From Nonomuraea turkmeniaca (lineage in GTDB: Bacteria; Actinomycetota; Actinomycetes; Streptosporangiales; Streptosporangiaceae), in assembly GCF_005889735.1 (NCBI RefSeq), contig NZ_VCKY01000028.1, positions 1-64,000 of the forward strand: a stretch of DNA of 64,000 nt, in the 5' to 3' direction. The notes under the pieces are model-generated. The model was given only the letters and a program-made list of their open reading frames with translations, made no database searches and had not been told where the DNA came from. The stretch's first letter is position 1; each line of letters begins with the position of its first letter. Below are positions 41,642 through 50,627 of the stretch, piece by piece. Made by a program: the position numbers and the translations under genes.

Positions 41642-42838
41642 GTGACGGAGGCCATGAGCCCGCCTTCGAGCGGGCGGAGGCCGGCGCTCAATCGCACGTT
41701 GATCGTCGTGTGTCAGAGCATGCAGGCCCTCTGCTTCGGCGGCATCGCGCTCTTCCTCCCGCTCATCAGGCAGGACGTGGGCATCAGCCCGTCCCAGGCC
41801 GGTCTGCTGGCCGCGGCCGGCACGTTCACGTACGCGCTCATGCAGATCCCGTCCGGCTACCTGTCGGACCGGTTCGACACCAAGCGCCTGTTCGTCGTGG
41901 GGTTGGTCGGCACCAACCTGCTGTCGCTGTCGTTCGCGTTATTGGACTCCTACGGCTGGTTGGTGCTCAATCAGGCGGTGTCCGGTGTCTTCCGGGCGCT
42001 GGTGTTCGCGCCGGGCCTGCTGCTGATCAGCCGGCAGTTCGCGGAGGACCGCCGGGCCACGGCCATGGGCTTGTACGTGGCCGGGGGCTTCTCCTCCAAC
42101 ATCCTGCTCAACGCGCTCGGCCCGGCGCTGGTCGGCCCACTGGGCTGGCGGTGGCTGATGATCCTCTTCGCCGCCAGCGGCCTGCTGGTGCTGCTCGCCT
42201 TCGCCAAGCTCGGCGACTCGGCGCCGCACAAGGTCGATGCGAAGCCGCCGACCTGGGCGGACGCACGCGAGATCCTTTCGCACCGCGTCGTCTGGCTGGC
42301 CGGCTTCATCCAGTTCGTCCGGCTCGCGGTGGTCACCGGGATCGCGTTCTGGCTGCCCAGCCTCCTCGTCGAGGACAAGGGGTTCTCCCTCGGCGTGGCC
42401 GGCGCCGTCGTGGCCATCGGCGCGGCGGTGACGGCACCGGCGAACTTCCTCGGCGGCTGGGTGTCCGACCGCCTCGGACGGCCGCTGGCCGTCGTCGGGG
42501 TCTCCCTGGCCATGCTGGCCGTCACGATCTTCCTCATCCCGTTCGTGGACGCGCTGCCGCTGCTGATCGCGGTGATCGCGGTGAACTCGATCTTCCTCCA
42601 GCTCTATTTCGGGCCGCTGTTCGCCGTGCCGTTGCAGCATGTCGGCACGGCGAACCCGGGCCTGGTCACGGGGTTCAGCAACTTCTGCGCCAACCTCGGG
42701 GGAGTGGCCTTCGCCTACGGGCTGGGCGCCTTCAAGGACGCGACCGGCTCCTACGACGCCGGCCTGTGGGCCTTGGCCGGCATGTGCGCCGCCGGACTGG
42801 CCGTCACCTTGCTGATCGCCCGCCTGCCCCGCCGATGA
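41642..42838 (+). CDS. MFS transporter
   Basis: About 398 aa with 12 hydrophobic helices. The loop 2-3 motif is GYLSDRFDTKRLFVVG, and its half-repeat appears later as GGWVSDRLGRPLAVVG. Helices 11-12 include GFSNFCANLGGVAFAYGLGA. No drug-antiporter motif C is evident, so the substrate could be an anion or small metabolite. Start uncertain: GTG 41642 (GGGG five bases upstream), ATG 41654 or ATG 41615. It converges on the pectate lyase gene with 3 bases between stops. Confidence 0.87.
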   Translation: MTEAMSPPSSGRRPALNRTLIVVCQSMQALCFGGIALFLPLIRQDVGISPSQAGLLAAAGTFTYALMQIPSGYLSDRFDTKRLFVVGLVGTNLLSLSFALLDSYGWLVLNQAVSGVFRALVFAPGLLLISRQFAEDRRATAMGLYVAGGFSSNILLNALGPALVGPLGWRWLMILFAASGLLVLLAFAKLGDSAPHKVDAKPPTWADAREILSHRVVWLAGFIQFVRLAVVTGIAFWLPSLLVEDKGFSLGVAGAVVAIGAAVTAPANFLGGWVSDRLGRPLAVVGVSLAMLAVTIFLIPFVDALPLLIAVIAVNSIFLQLYFGPLFAVPLQHVGTANPGLVTGFSNFCANLGGVAFAYGLGAFKDATGSYDAGLWALAGMCAAGLAVTLLIARLPRR

Positions 42839-42841
42839 GCG

Positions 42842-44275
42842 TCAGGTGCCGATGTTGGCCTGGGGGCCGGCGTACGTCCTGAGCAGGGCCGGCACCTCGG
42901 CGGCGGGGTCGAGGGTGTAGGAGTAGAACGAGCTCGGGGTGAAGGCCGAGCCGCCGGTCTCCTGCTGTCCTGACGAGTTGACCACGATGCTGCCGGACTG
43001 ACGCAACTGGGCGGCGTCGTCCTTGTAGTAGGGGTCCTTGACCGTGTCGTAGTAGCTGTTCTCGATCACCATCTTGGTGGCGCCGCGCGCGTAGTTGCCG
43101 TAGCCGGTGACGTTCTGCAGGTAGTTGTTGTACAGGTGCGCGTAGGCGACGTTGTCGGTGCTGGGGTTGCGCGAGTTGGTGCCACGGAACCAGTTGTGGT
43201 GGATCGTCATCCGTGCCGTGACGTTCTCGGTCCAGCCGATGCCGAAGGTCTTGTTGTTGTCGGCCAGGATGTTCCAGGACACGGTGAGGTGGCTGTTGTC
43301 CTTGCGGCTGTCGATCAGGCCGTCGTTCATGCGAGTGATCGTGTTGTGGTCGATCCAGATGTGGTGGGCGGTGTCCATCTGGATGCCGTCGTAGTCGTAG
43401 GTGTCGTCACCGGGGTCGTCGTCAGCCATCCTGGTGTCGCGGATCGTCAGGTTCCTGATGATGACGTTGCTCACGCCGGTGCCGAGGAAGAAGCCGCCGT
43501 TGACGATGTGGCCGTTCGTGCCCACGCCGACGATGGTCTTGTTGGAGGCGACCTTGATCTCGGTGCCGTACGGCGTGACGGTGATCGGGCCGCCGACCTT
43601 GATGACGTAGGGCGCGCCGGCGGTGGCGTACCTGACCAGGTCGGCGTAGGTGGTGACGGTGACCGTGGCGCCGGCCGCGCCGCCGGTCGTGGTCGACAGG
43701 CCGCTGCCGCTGGTGGCGGCGAAGCCGTCGGCGCTGCTGGACCAGGTTCGTCCGCCGGCGGAGGAGAACAACCATTGTTTGTTGGTGTTGGCGGTGCAGG
43801 TCTCCTGGATGATCGCGGCTCCTGAGGTGGTGGAGGCGCCCTGGTCGCTCATGCACAGCCCGGTGGCGACGCTGACGATCTGGTACGTGCCGGTGCCCGA
43901 GGCCACGAACCGCCACAGCTGGTTGCTCTTGGCGCCGTCACCGCACCCCCACTGCTGCAGCCGCAGTCCCGACGTGGCCGATCCGTTCGGCACGTCGACG
44001 CACCGGCCGCTGTTCACGTTGCGGATCGTGTAGACCCCCGACCCGGCGGAGACGACGGAGAACTGCTGCCAGGAGGCGCCCGAGCACCCCCATTGCTGCA
44101 ACAACGCGCCGTTGTCCTTCGAGCCGCCCACCACGTCCAGGCACATGCCGCTCTTGGTCACTTTGAGCTGGTAGACGCCGCCCGCTACGGGAGCGTCCGC
44201 CTGCGCGGCCGGTGGAGCCAATCCCCAGGCGATCGCCGTGAGCAGGGCGACACCTGCGTGCTTACGCACGAACAT
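42842..44275 (-). CDS. secreted pectate lyase (PL1) with N-terminal ricin-type lectin domain
   Basis: 477 aa. Signal peptide ends at PPAAQADA. Residues about 30-165 are a CBM13/ricin trefoil with three repeats (GMCLDVVGGSKDNGALLQQW, GRCVDVPNG, GLCMSDQG, each with a QxW-type end). The PL1 beta-helix spans about 175-477: YDYDGIQMDTAHHIWIDH holds the calcium-site aspartates, and MTIHHNWFRGTNSRNPS the catalytic Arg region. It cleaves polygalacturonate outside the cell. It is divergent from the pectate lyase-esterase fusion at 44573, sharing a 297-bp regulatory region. Confidence 0.93.
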   Translation of the reverse strand: MFVRKHAGVALLTAIAWGLAPPAAQADAPVAGGVYQLKVTKSGMCLDVVGGSKDNGALLQQWGCSGASWQQFSVVSAGSGVYTIRNVNSGRCVDVPNGSATSGLRLQQWGCGDGAKSNQLWRFVASGTGTYQIVSVATGLCMSDQGASTTSGAAIIQETCTANTNKQWLFSSAGGRTWSSSADGFAATSGSGLSTTTGGAAGATVTVTTYADLVRYATAGAPYVIKVGGPITVTPYGTEIKVASNKTIVGVGTNGHIVNGGFFLGTGVSNVIIRNLTIRDTRMADDDPGDDTYDYDGIQMDTAHHIWIDHNTITRMNDGLIDSRKDNSHLTVSWNILADNNKTFGIGWTENVTARMTIHHNWFRGTNSRNPSTDNVAYAHLYNNYLQNVTGYGNYARGATKMVIENSYYDTVKDPYYKDDAAQLRQSGSIVVNSSGQQETGGSAFTPSSFYSYTLDPAAEVPALLRTYAGPQANIGT

Positions 44276-44372
44276 TTCGTGTGCTCCTTCCTCGTAGCCA
44301 CCGAGAAAGGAGCACGCGTGAGAGATCTGTCAACTGGACCACCGCGATCCGGCAGAAAAGCAATGGTCGCGT

Positions 44373-44385
44373 ATGAAACTTTCAT
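44373..44385. promoter_or_regulatory. operator-like palindrome in the pectin locus
   Basis: ATGAAACTTTCAT, arms of six around a central C. It lies about 98 bases from the minus gene and 188 from the plus gene in the shared region. A sugar-responsive LacI or IclR-type regulator would be typical. Confidence 0.45.
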
Positions 44386-44443
44386 GCGGGAGCCGGTGGC
44401 GGGCCGCCCGGCGAGCGTGATCGGACTTTCCGCTGCTGAATCG

Positions 44444-44454
44444 CGAAAATTTCG
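44444..44454. promoter_or_regulatory. second operator-like palindrome in the pectin locus
   Basis: CGAAAATTTCG, arms of five around a central A; the core GAAANTTTC equals that at 44374. Two sites with the same core in one divergent region support a common regulator of both pectate lyases. Confidence 0.47.
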
Positions 44455-44572
44455 AAATTGCGGGAATCCTGCCTGCTAGCGATATCCGGGGGTGTTTTCA
44501 GGCCGTTGACGTTGCCTTCGCGCTGACGCAACGTTTCCTCCGACGATCGCACCTCAGTCGGAGAGGCCCCAC

Positions 44573-46372
44573 ATGAAACCCCTGCTCGTCCTGCTCGCGG
44601 TGGCGCTGACGGTGGTCGCGCCGTCCCCGGCGGCGGCGGACACGCCGTGGTCCGGACGCGCCGACGGGTTCGCCGGGCTGAGCGCGCTCGGCGTGGACGG
44701 CACCACCGGTGGCGCGGCCGGCCCGACCGTGACCGTGGACAACCAGGCCGACCTGGAACGGTACGCCACGGCTTCGGAGCCGTACGTGATCAAGGTGAGG
44801 GGCTCGATCAGGATGGAGCCCTACGGCAAGGAGATCGAGGTGGCCTCCGACAAGAGCATCGTCGGCGAGGGGGCGGGCGCCGAGATCGTGCAGGGCGGGT
44901 TCTTCCTCAACCAGGTGCACAACGTCATCCTCCGCAACCTCACCATCCGCGACTCGTACGTCGCCGGCGACTGGGACGGCAAGAGCAAGGACTACGACGG
45001 CGTCCAGATGGACGGCGCCCACCACGTGTGGATCGACCACAACCACTTCACCAGGACCGGCGACGGCCTGCTCGACATCCGCAAGGACAGCGACTACGTC
45101 ACCGTTTCCTGGAACGTGTTCAGCGACCACAACAAGGCCGTGGGCGTCGGCTGGACCCCGAACGTGGTGACCAAGGTGACCATGCACCACAACTGGATCC
45201 GCGGCACCCACCAGCGCAACGCCAGCATCGACAACACCGAGGCCGCGCACTGGTACAACAACTACGTCCAGGACACCGCGATGTACGGAACCATGATCCG
45301 CGGCAGCGGCAAGCTGGTCGTCGAGAACAGCTACTACCGGTCGGTGCCCGACCCGATCGTGGCCAAGGACCCCGCCTCGCAGGTGGTCCAGCGCGGCAAC
45401 GTGTTCGACCAGAGCGAGGGCCGCACCGACCAGGCGGGCGCGGCCTTCGACCCGTCCGCCTACTACCCCTACAGGCTCGACCCGGCCGAGCGGGTGCCCG
45501 CGATCGTCAGTCGCGGCGCCGGTCCGCTCGGCGGCGAGCGGCCCGCGCCGCACCGGATCACGGTCGCGCTCGACGGCACCGGCGACTTCGGCAGCGTGCA
45601 GGCGGCCGTCGGCGCGGCCCCGCGCGGCGCCGTGATCATCATCAAGCCGGGCGTCTACCGCGAGATGGTCCGGGTCTGGGCGGGCCGCAGGGACCTCACG
45701 ATCAAGGGCGCGACCGGCGACCCGGAAGACGTCGTCATCACGTACGAGCTGCCCGCGAACGGCGCGAAGTTCTACGGCGGCACGTGGGGACCGGCCGCCA
45801 GCGCCACCTTCGGCATGCTCGGCAGCGACATCACCGTCGAGGGCGTCACGCTGCGGAACGCCTACGACGAGGCGCTCGCCGCCGGCCCGGCACCCGCCGT
45901 GCGGACGGCCGGTGACCGGATCACCTTCAAGGGCACCCGTTTCCTCGGCAACGAGGGCACCTTCCAGGCGGACGGCCGCGCCTACCTGCGGGACTGTTAC
46001 GTGGCGGGCGACGTGGACATCGTCCGCGGCCCGGGCACGGCCGTCCTGGACCGCTGCGTGACCGAGTCGCTCGCGCCCGGCAACGTGGCCGCCGGCGGCT
46101 CCGTCCTCATGACCGGCAGCCGGCTGGAAGGTGACGCGGCCAAGTCGGTCACCCTGGGGCGGTCCAGCACTCAGGTCGTGGTCCGCGACTCCTGGCTGGG
46201 CGGGCACGTCAAGGACGACCCGTGGGAGGGCGAGGGCCGCTTCGCCGAGTACCGCAACACCGGCCCCGGCGCGGCCGTCACGGCGGACCGGCCGCAACTC
46301 ACCGACGACGAGGCACGCGCGTACACCGTCCGGGCCTTCCTGCGGAACTGGGCTCTCCCGTCCGGGAGCTGA
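44573..46372 (+). CDS. secreted pectate lyase (PL1) fused to a pectin methylesterase-like (CE8) domain
   Basis: 599 aa. Signal peptide ends at PSPAAADTPW. Residues about 25-315 are a PL1 beta-helix with YDGVQMDGAHHVWIDH (calcium-site Asp) and MHHNWIRGTHQRNASID. Residues about 325-599 resemble CE8 pectinesterase: LDGTGDFGSVQAAVGAAP, IIKPGVYRE, FLGNEGTFQADGRAYLRDC, GDVDIVRG and TLGRSSTQVV. The VD aspartate and the LGR arginine are kept, but the QD pair seen in typical esterases reads EG and the Trp after LGR is missing, so esterase activity is uncertain. It is the first gene right of the divergent control region. Confidence 0.9.
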   Translation: MKPLLVLLAVALTVVAPSPAAADTPWSGRADGFAGLSALGVDGTTGGAAGPTVTVDNQADLERYATASEPYVIKVRGSIRMEPYGKEIEVASDKSIVGEGAGAEIVQGGFFLNQVHNVILRNLTIRDSYVAGDWDGKSKDYDGVQMDGAHHVWIDHNHFTRTGDGLLDIRKDSDYVTVSWNVFSDHNKAVGVGWTPNVVTKVTMHHNWIRGTHQRNASIDNTEAAHWYNNYVQDTAMYGTMIRGSGKLVVENSYYRSVPDPIVAKDPASQVVQRGNVFDQSEGRTDQAGAAFDPSAYYPYRLDPAERVPAIVSRGAGPLGGERPAPHRITVALDGTGDFGSVQAAVGAAPRGAVIIIKPGVYREMVRVWAGRRDLTIKGATGDPEDVVITYELPANGAKFYGGTWGPAASATFGMLGSDITVEGVTLRNAYDEALAAGPAPAVRTAGDRITFKGTRFLGNEGTFQADGRAYLRDCYVAGDVDIVRGPGTAVLDRCVTESLAPGNVAAGGSVLMTGSRLEGDAAKSVTLGRSSTQVVVRDSWLGGHVKDDPWEGEGRFAEYRNTGPGAAVTADRPQLTDDEARAYTVRAFLRNWALPSGS

Positions 46373-46393
46373 GCCTGCGCGAGGAAGCCCTGG

Positions 46394-46431
46394 ATCACTC
46401 CGGCGGCGGAGCGGATCGGCGCCGGAGTGAT
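46394..46431. terminator. 12-bp stem hairpin between convergent genes
   Basis: ATCACTCCGGCG (46394-46405) pairs exactly with CGCCGGAGTGAT (46420-46431). It lies 21 bases past the esterase fusion stop and 30 before the stop of the convergent gene, so it can end both transcripts. Confidence 0.7.
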
Positions 46432-46461
46432 GCTGGGCCAGGCCGAACTTCTTCTGACGGG

Positions 46462-48135
46462 TCAATCCCGGCGGTCGCGCTGGGCGGCGTACAGGTCGGT
46501 CACACGGGGCGGGGAGCCCTGCTGGACGAGGAGGCTCTCCAGGTCGCCGGCGAAATCCGGCGGCAGCTCGCTGGCGGTGCCGTTGGTGCCCTGGACGCCC
46601 ACGGTCGCGCTCCGGGGGGCGACGTCGGCGATCGTCACGGCGTACGCGCTGCCGCCGGTGACGCGGACGTTCCAGTGCACGATCCGGGCCCCGAACAGCG
46701 GGCCTGACGCGGCCGAGCCGCCGACGCGGCCGTTGTTCACCATGGTGATGTCGGTCCGGGCGTTCTCGAACGGCAGCGCCCGGTGGGTGTCGAAGGTGCC
46801 CTCGGCCATCCGGCCGCGCCGCCACACATTGCCCGACGACAGGCCTTCCACGTTGAGACCGTGATGCACGGCGCCGGACGGCACCGGCACGGTGAACGCC
46901 TCGATCTCGAACTCGTCGACGAGGTTGTCGTGCGACTGCATCCGGCAGGCGAAGCTGTGGTGCGCCGACCGGCCGCCCACCACGACCCTGGACAGGGTGG
47001 TCGACTTGGCGTAGGTGAAGCCGAAGCCCAGGTCGCAGTTCTCCACGCGGACGTCGCTCGCCCAGCAGTCGTGCACGGCCTGGAAGCACACCCCGTTCGA
47101 GCCGGGATGTTTGTTGTGCGCGGTCATCGCGACCGGCTCGTTGCGGATGGTCAGCTGCTCGACGCCGCTGTCGTGGACGGTCGGGCCGAGCGCGCGCAAC
47201 CGTGCCGGCCAGCCGGGGCGCAGGTCGTACTTGAGTGGCTGGGCCAGGACGACCAGCCGATCGCCGAGTATCGCCTCGACGCGGACGGGCCATTGGAGGG
47301 AGGCGTACTGGATGTACTGGCCGCCGGAGCCCGTGACGAGCTGCGGCGCCCGGCGCGGCCAGTCGTACGATCGGGCGCCGGGGATCTCCCCGGCCAGATG
47401 CGTCAGCAGGCTCGCGTCCGGCGGGTTGTCGCTCTCGAGCATCACCATGTCGCCGACGCGCAGCCCGCTGGTGTCGGAGACCATGAGCGTACGCTGGCCG
47501 CGGGAGGCCGCGCCCACCTCCGCGAGGGTGTCGCCCAGCAGCCAGCCCTCGGTGCCGGCGAAGTCCTCGGCCTCCGACCGGGCCCGCCGCTCGGCCGCCA
47601 TGAACCAGACCTGCCCGCCGGTCCACGACCAGCGGCTGTTCCCGTTGGACTGCCGGGCCGGCCGGTAGCCGTCGTCCAGTGTCCGGCTGAAGTGCAGCAC
47701 GGTGGCCTCGCGCCCGGCGCCGCGCAGGACCACGTTGGACCAGTGCACGAAGACCGGCGAGGCCAGCAGGTAGGTGCCGCGGGGCACCAGCACCACGCCG
47801 CCGCCCCGTTCGCCGGCCGCGCGCAGCGCCGCGTTGAACGCGGGGGCGCAGTCCGTCGTCCCGTCCGGGCGGGCGCCGTGGTCGGTCACCCGGGTCACCA
47901 CGTTCGGCCGCGGCAGGCGCGCTCCCAAGCGGTAACCCGCGCGGGAGATGTCGGGGAGCTGCGGGTGGGATCCGGGCGCGAGCACCCACTGATCCAACAG
48001 GGCGGCGGACGCGTCCGGGGGCCGGGTGGTCACGCTCTCCGCCGCGGCTCGGCTGGTGAACGCGGGCGCGGCGAGGGCGGCGGCCGCGCCGCCGAAGAGC
48101 GTTCGGCGGCTCAGCTTGGCAAGGTCCTGACGCAT
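46462..48135 (-). CDS. Tat-exported right-handed beta-helix protein (pectate lyase superfamily)
   Basis: 557 aa from ATG 48135, with AGGAG five bases upstream. The twin-arginine signal KLSRRTLFGGAAAALAAPAF is clear. After about 90 residues comes a segment typical of pectate-lyase-3/GH55-type folds: VTDHGARPDGTTDCAPAFNA and GGVVLVPRGTYLLASPVFV. Later repeats such as SGVEQLTIRNEPVAM and VENCDLGFGFTYAKST show beta-helix rungs. Its substrate is not clear from the sequence; next to two pectinases, a side-chain or oligogalacturonide hydrolase or lyase is plausible. Confidence 0.85.
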   Translation of the reverse strand: MRQDLAKLSRRTLFGGAAAALAAPAFTSRAAAESVTTRPPDASAALLDQWVLAPGSHPQLPDISRAGYRLGARLPRPNVVTRVTDHGARPDGTTDCAPAFNAALRAAGERGGGVVLVPRGTYLLASPVFVHWSNVVLRGAGREATVLHFSRTLDDGYRPARQSNGNSRWSWTGGQVWFMAAERRARSEAEDFAGTEGWLLGDTLAEVGAASRGQRTLMVSDTSGLRVGDMVMLESDNPPDASLLTHLAGEIPGARSYDWPRRAPQLVTGSGGQYIQYASLQWPVRVEAILGDRLVVLAQPLKYDLRPGWPARLRALGPTVHDSGVEQLTIRNEPVAMTAHNKHPGSNGVCFQAVHDCWASDVRVENCDLGFGFTYAKSTTLSRVVVGGRSAHHSFACRMQSHDNLVDEFEIEAFTVPVPSGAVHHGLNVEGLSSGNVWRRGRMAEGTFDTHRALPFENARTDITMVNNGRVGGSAASGPLFGARIVHWNVRVTGGSAYAVTIADVAPRSATVGVQGTNGTASELPPDFAGDLESLLVQQGSPPRVTDLYAAQRDRRD

Positions 48136-48310
48136 GGGGCTCCTACTGTCCGTGAGCACGCTTGTCGGGTCTCAAAGATGGGATCTTTTGATGGTGATCC
48201 CATAGAAAGTCCGGACTGTCAATGGCTCACGGACAGCTTGGCCGACCATACATCGGATGAGCGGGGGTGCAGCCAAGGGGTGAGGAGGATCAGCCCCTGG
48301 CCGCCTCAGC

Positions 48311-48727
48311 TCACGAGTACCACTCGTAGTGGACGTTGGTCTTGGTCCTGGTGTTGAAGTCGATCTCGCCGTCGAGGTAGCGGGTCCACAACTGCGCGAG
48401 TTTCGCCGACCGTACGGTGCAGCCGGCCCAGCGGACCCCCTTGGGACGGATGCTGCCGACGTAGTCGTAGCAGGCTCCGACCTTCTTGCCGTTGACCCAG
48501 AGCCGGGCGTTCAGGCTGACGTCGTAGAGCCTCTTGCGAGAGACGTTCTTGATCCGCACCTTGATGCGGCAGGTGTCCTCGCACTTACCGAAATAGATCT
48601 TGTAGTCGAGCAGATGCGGACGCGATGTCGTGCTGGCTTCAGAGGCAGAGGCGGCCGTCGGCGTCCCGACGAGGACCCCCGTCGCGACCGTGGCCGCTAA
48701 GAGCATGCCGGCAAGACTCCTGGTCAT
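48311..48727 (-). CDS. small secreted protein with four cysteines
   Basis: 138 aa from ATG 48727 (MTRSLAGMLLAATVATGVL), signal peptide ending near ASASEAS. The mature chain has FGKCEDTCRIKVRIKNVS, GACYDYVGSI and RWAGCTVRS, four Cys for two disulfides, and ends VHYEWYS. No family recognised. It is followed by the 48728-49085 region. Confidence 0.8.
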   Translation of the reverse strand: MTRSLAGMLLAATVATGVLVGTPTAASASEASTTSRPHLLDYKIYFGKCEDTCRIKVRIKNVSRKRLYDVSLNARLWVNGKKVGACYDYVGSIRPKGVRWAGCTVRSAKLAQLWTRYLDGEIDFNTRTKTNVHYEWYS

Positions 48728-48975
48728 ATTTCCCCCATGGCATGAACGGCCGCTTCCCCCGTTGAAAGCGGCACACTCTCCTCGATTAAGGATCAGGAAA
48801 GCGCAGAGGTCAACATTTGTCGGCATATATACCGAGATGGTGAGGTTGTCGCCGGGCGGCCTCACGCGTCTGGGGTAAAGCGCGTTCCTACTGCCAAGAT
48901 CGCGGCGTGGCGGGCCGATCAGCTGTGAAAGAGGCGGTCACGACGCCCGGCAAAGGCCACTGGTTCGGATACGAC

Positions 48976-48995
48976 CGGCCAAGAATCTTTGGCCG
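48976..48995. promoter_or_regulatory. inverted repeat in the 48.7-49.1 kb intergenic region
   Basis: CGGCCAA and TTGGCCG enclose GAATCT. It lies 90 bases before the gene at 49086. The rest of 48728-49085 shows no gene; it is the divergent promoter region of two secreted-protein genes. Confidence 0.4.
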
Positions 48996-49085
48996 TTCGA
49001 CGCGGGGTGGCTCGCGGCATGAAGGCCTCCATGAACTTACTTTCTGTAATGACTCCGATCCGTGTGTAATCGAGAGGGAACTTTC

Positions 49086-49472
49086 ATGCTCCGTGGCATA
49101 TTCGCGGGCGGCCTCGCGCTGGCCGCCACCGGTCTCGTCATGACCGTCGGCCCAGCCGCGCACGCCGACCTCACGGCCCCGTACGCGCGAGCCGGGGCGA
49201 TCGTCGACGCCAACGGCAAGCTGGGCAGCGGCAAAAACGTCCTCAGATCGTGGCGGGCCGGCGTCGGCCGGTACTGCGTCGAGGTCGCTTCCAAGGTGGA
49301 CACGTCCGAAGCACTCATCCAGATCACCCCCCGCCAGGCGCTGCGACTGCCCCACATCGTCTACCGCAGCAAGTCGGCGACCTGCCACCACGACAACACC
49401 ATCAGCATCAACGTCTACAACACCAGCACCGGACGTCTCGCCGACGGCGGCTTCGACCTCGCCATCGCCTGA
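49086..49472 (+). CDS. small secreted protein, tandem paralogue A
   Basis: 128 aa. Signal peptide MLRGIFAGGLALAATGLVMT, cut after AHA. The mature part begins DLTAPYARAGAIVDANGKLG and has two Cys (GRYCVEV, SATCHHD). Its pattern PYARA-(7-8)-SGKNV-LRSWR-GxGxYC equals that of the next gene, so they are tandem duplicates. Role unknown; the fold is probably a small disulfide-bonded beta domain. Confidence 0.8.
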   Translation: MLRGIFAGGLALAATGLVMTVGPAAHADLTAPYARAGAIVDANGKLGSGKNVLRSWRAGVGRYCVEVASKVDTSEALIQITPRQALRLPHIVYRSKSATCHHDNTISINVYNTSTGRLADGGFDLAIA

Positions 49473-49496
49473 CCAGGACCGAAGGAATATCCCGAC

Positions 49497-49910
49497 ATGA
49501 AGAGCATCCGGCGTATCTCCGCACTCGCGCTCGCCGCCACCGCCCTCCTGACGCCGGCCGTCGCCCGCGCGGACACCCCGTACGCCCAGGCTTCGGCCAT
49601 GGTGGAGGCCGACGGGTCGGTAGCGCGGAGCAAGAACGTCGTCGACGTCTGGCGCCCGCACCGCGGAACCTACTGCGTCCTCGTGGACAAAAGCGTCGAC
49701 CTGCACGGTGCGGTGGCGATCCACGCCACGCCCGAGGGCTGGTACGAGCACCCGCGCTCGCTGTCCGTGCAGCTCGGATCCCGGACGTGCCACGACCACC
49801 ACCACGGCGGCCATTTCCGCACCGACGACCAGTTCCGCACCATCGCCGTTCATAGTCAGACATCCCACGGATATCGGGCCGATGCGGCGTTCTATCTGAC
49901 CGTCTCCTGA
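49497..49910 (+). CDS. small secreted protein, tandem paralogue B
   Basis: 137 aa, 24 bases after paralogue A and probably co-transcribed. Signal peptide ends at AVARADTP. Shared features: PYAQASAMVEADG, SKNVVDVWRPHRGTYCVLVD and TCHDH, keeping both cysteines. A His-rich run (CHDHHHGGHF) absent from paralogue A could bind metal. The C-terminus RADAAFYLTVS parallels LADGGFDLAIA. Confidence 0.8.
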   Translation: MKSIRRISALALAATALLTPAVARADTPYAQASAMVEADGSVARSKNVVDVWRPHRGTYCVLVDKSVDLHGAVAIHATPEGWYEHPRSLSVQLGSRTCHDHHHGGHFRTDDQFRTIAVHSQTSHGYRADAAFYLTVS

Positions 49911-49927
49911 GATTCTCCGCTCCAGCT

Positions 49928-49958
49928 CTGGCTCCCGGCTGTGTACCGGCCGGGGGCC
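49928..49958. terminator. 11-bp stem hairpin between convergent genes
   Basis: TGGCTCCCGGC (49928-49938) pairs with GCCGGGGGCCA (49948-49958) with one G-U pair. It lies between the stops of the secreted paralogue (49910) and the response regulator (49977). Confidence 0.65.
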
Positions 49959-49976
49959 AGGCGTGGCACGACGCGG

Positions 49977-50627
49977 TCAGCCGCCCGGCTGGATCAGGCC
50001 TGACTCGTATGCGGCGATGACCGCCTGCACCCGGTCCCGGACCGCGAGCTTCGCGAACACGTTGCTGACGTGCGTCTTCACCGTGTGCTCGCTGACGACG
50101 AACGCCGCGGCGATCTCCGCGTTCGACAGGCCGCGACCGAGCAGCATGAGCGTCTCCCGCTCCCTGGCGGTGAGCAGGCCGAGCCCGGTCACAGGCTTCC
50201 TGGGCCGCTTGGAGACCATGTCGTCGATCAGCCGGCGGGTCACGGTCGGCGCGAGCAGCGACTCCCCGGCGGCCACCACCCGGACGGCGTGCACCAGGTC
50301 GTCCCTGCGCACGTCCTTGAGCAGGAAACCGCTGGCCCCGGCGTGGAGCGCATCGTAGACGTAGTCGTCCTGGTCGAAGGTGGTCAGCATCAGCACGCGC
50401 GTGTCCGTCTCCGCGCACACCACCCGGGCGGCCTCGATGCCGTCCATGCGCGGCATGCGGATGTCGAGGAGCAACACCTGGGGCCGGTACGCGCGCACGG
50501 CCTCGATCGCCGCCAGGCCGTCGCCCGCTTCGGCGACCACGGAGATGTCCTGCTGCGTGTCCAGGATCAGCGCGAATCCGCTGCGGACCAGCTCCTGATC
50601 GTCGGCCACCACCACGTTGATCGTCAT
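49977..50627 (-). CDS. NarL/LuxR-family response regulator
   Basis: 216 aa. Receiver domain: VVVADDQELVRSGFALIL (acidic pocket), LLLDIRMPRMDGIEA (phosphorylated Asp), LTTFDQDDYV (Thr) and FLLKDVRRDDL (Lys). C-terminal HTH: LTARERETLMLLGRGLSNAE, then VVSEHTVKTHVSNVFAKL. ATG 50627 overlaps the kinase stop, so it follows the kinase in one transcript. The promoter of the divergent gene at 51894 is a probable target. Confidence 0.93.
   Translation of the reverse strand: MTINVVVADDQELVRSGFALILDTQQDISVVAEAGDGLAAIEAVRAYRPQVLLLDIRMPRMDGIEAARVVCAETDTRVLMLTTFDQDDYVYDALHAGASGFLLKDVRRDDLVHAVRVVAAGESLLAPTVTRRLIDDMVSKRPRKPVTGLGLLTARERETLMLLGRGLSNAEIAAAFVVSEHTVKTHVSNVFAKLAVRDRVQAVIAAYESGLIQPGG

Noticed and set aside
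44498-47989. 1163-aa minus frame across the pectin locus
   Set aside because: It runs antisense to the PL1-CE8 gene and out of frame with the Tat protein; composition is Arg/Ala/Gly-rich with no domain.
48888-49868. 326-aa minus frame opposite the secreted paralogues
   Set aside because: The plus frames have signal peptides and conserved Cys; this frame has Val/Asp-rich noise.
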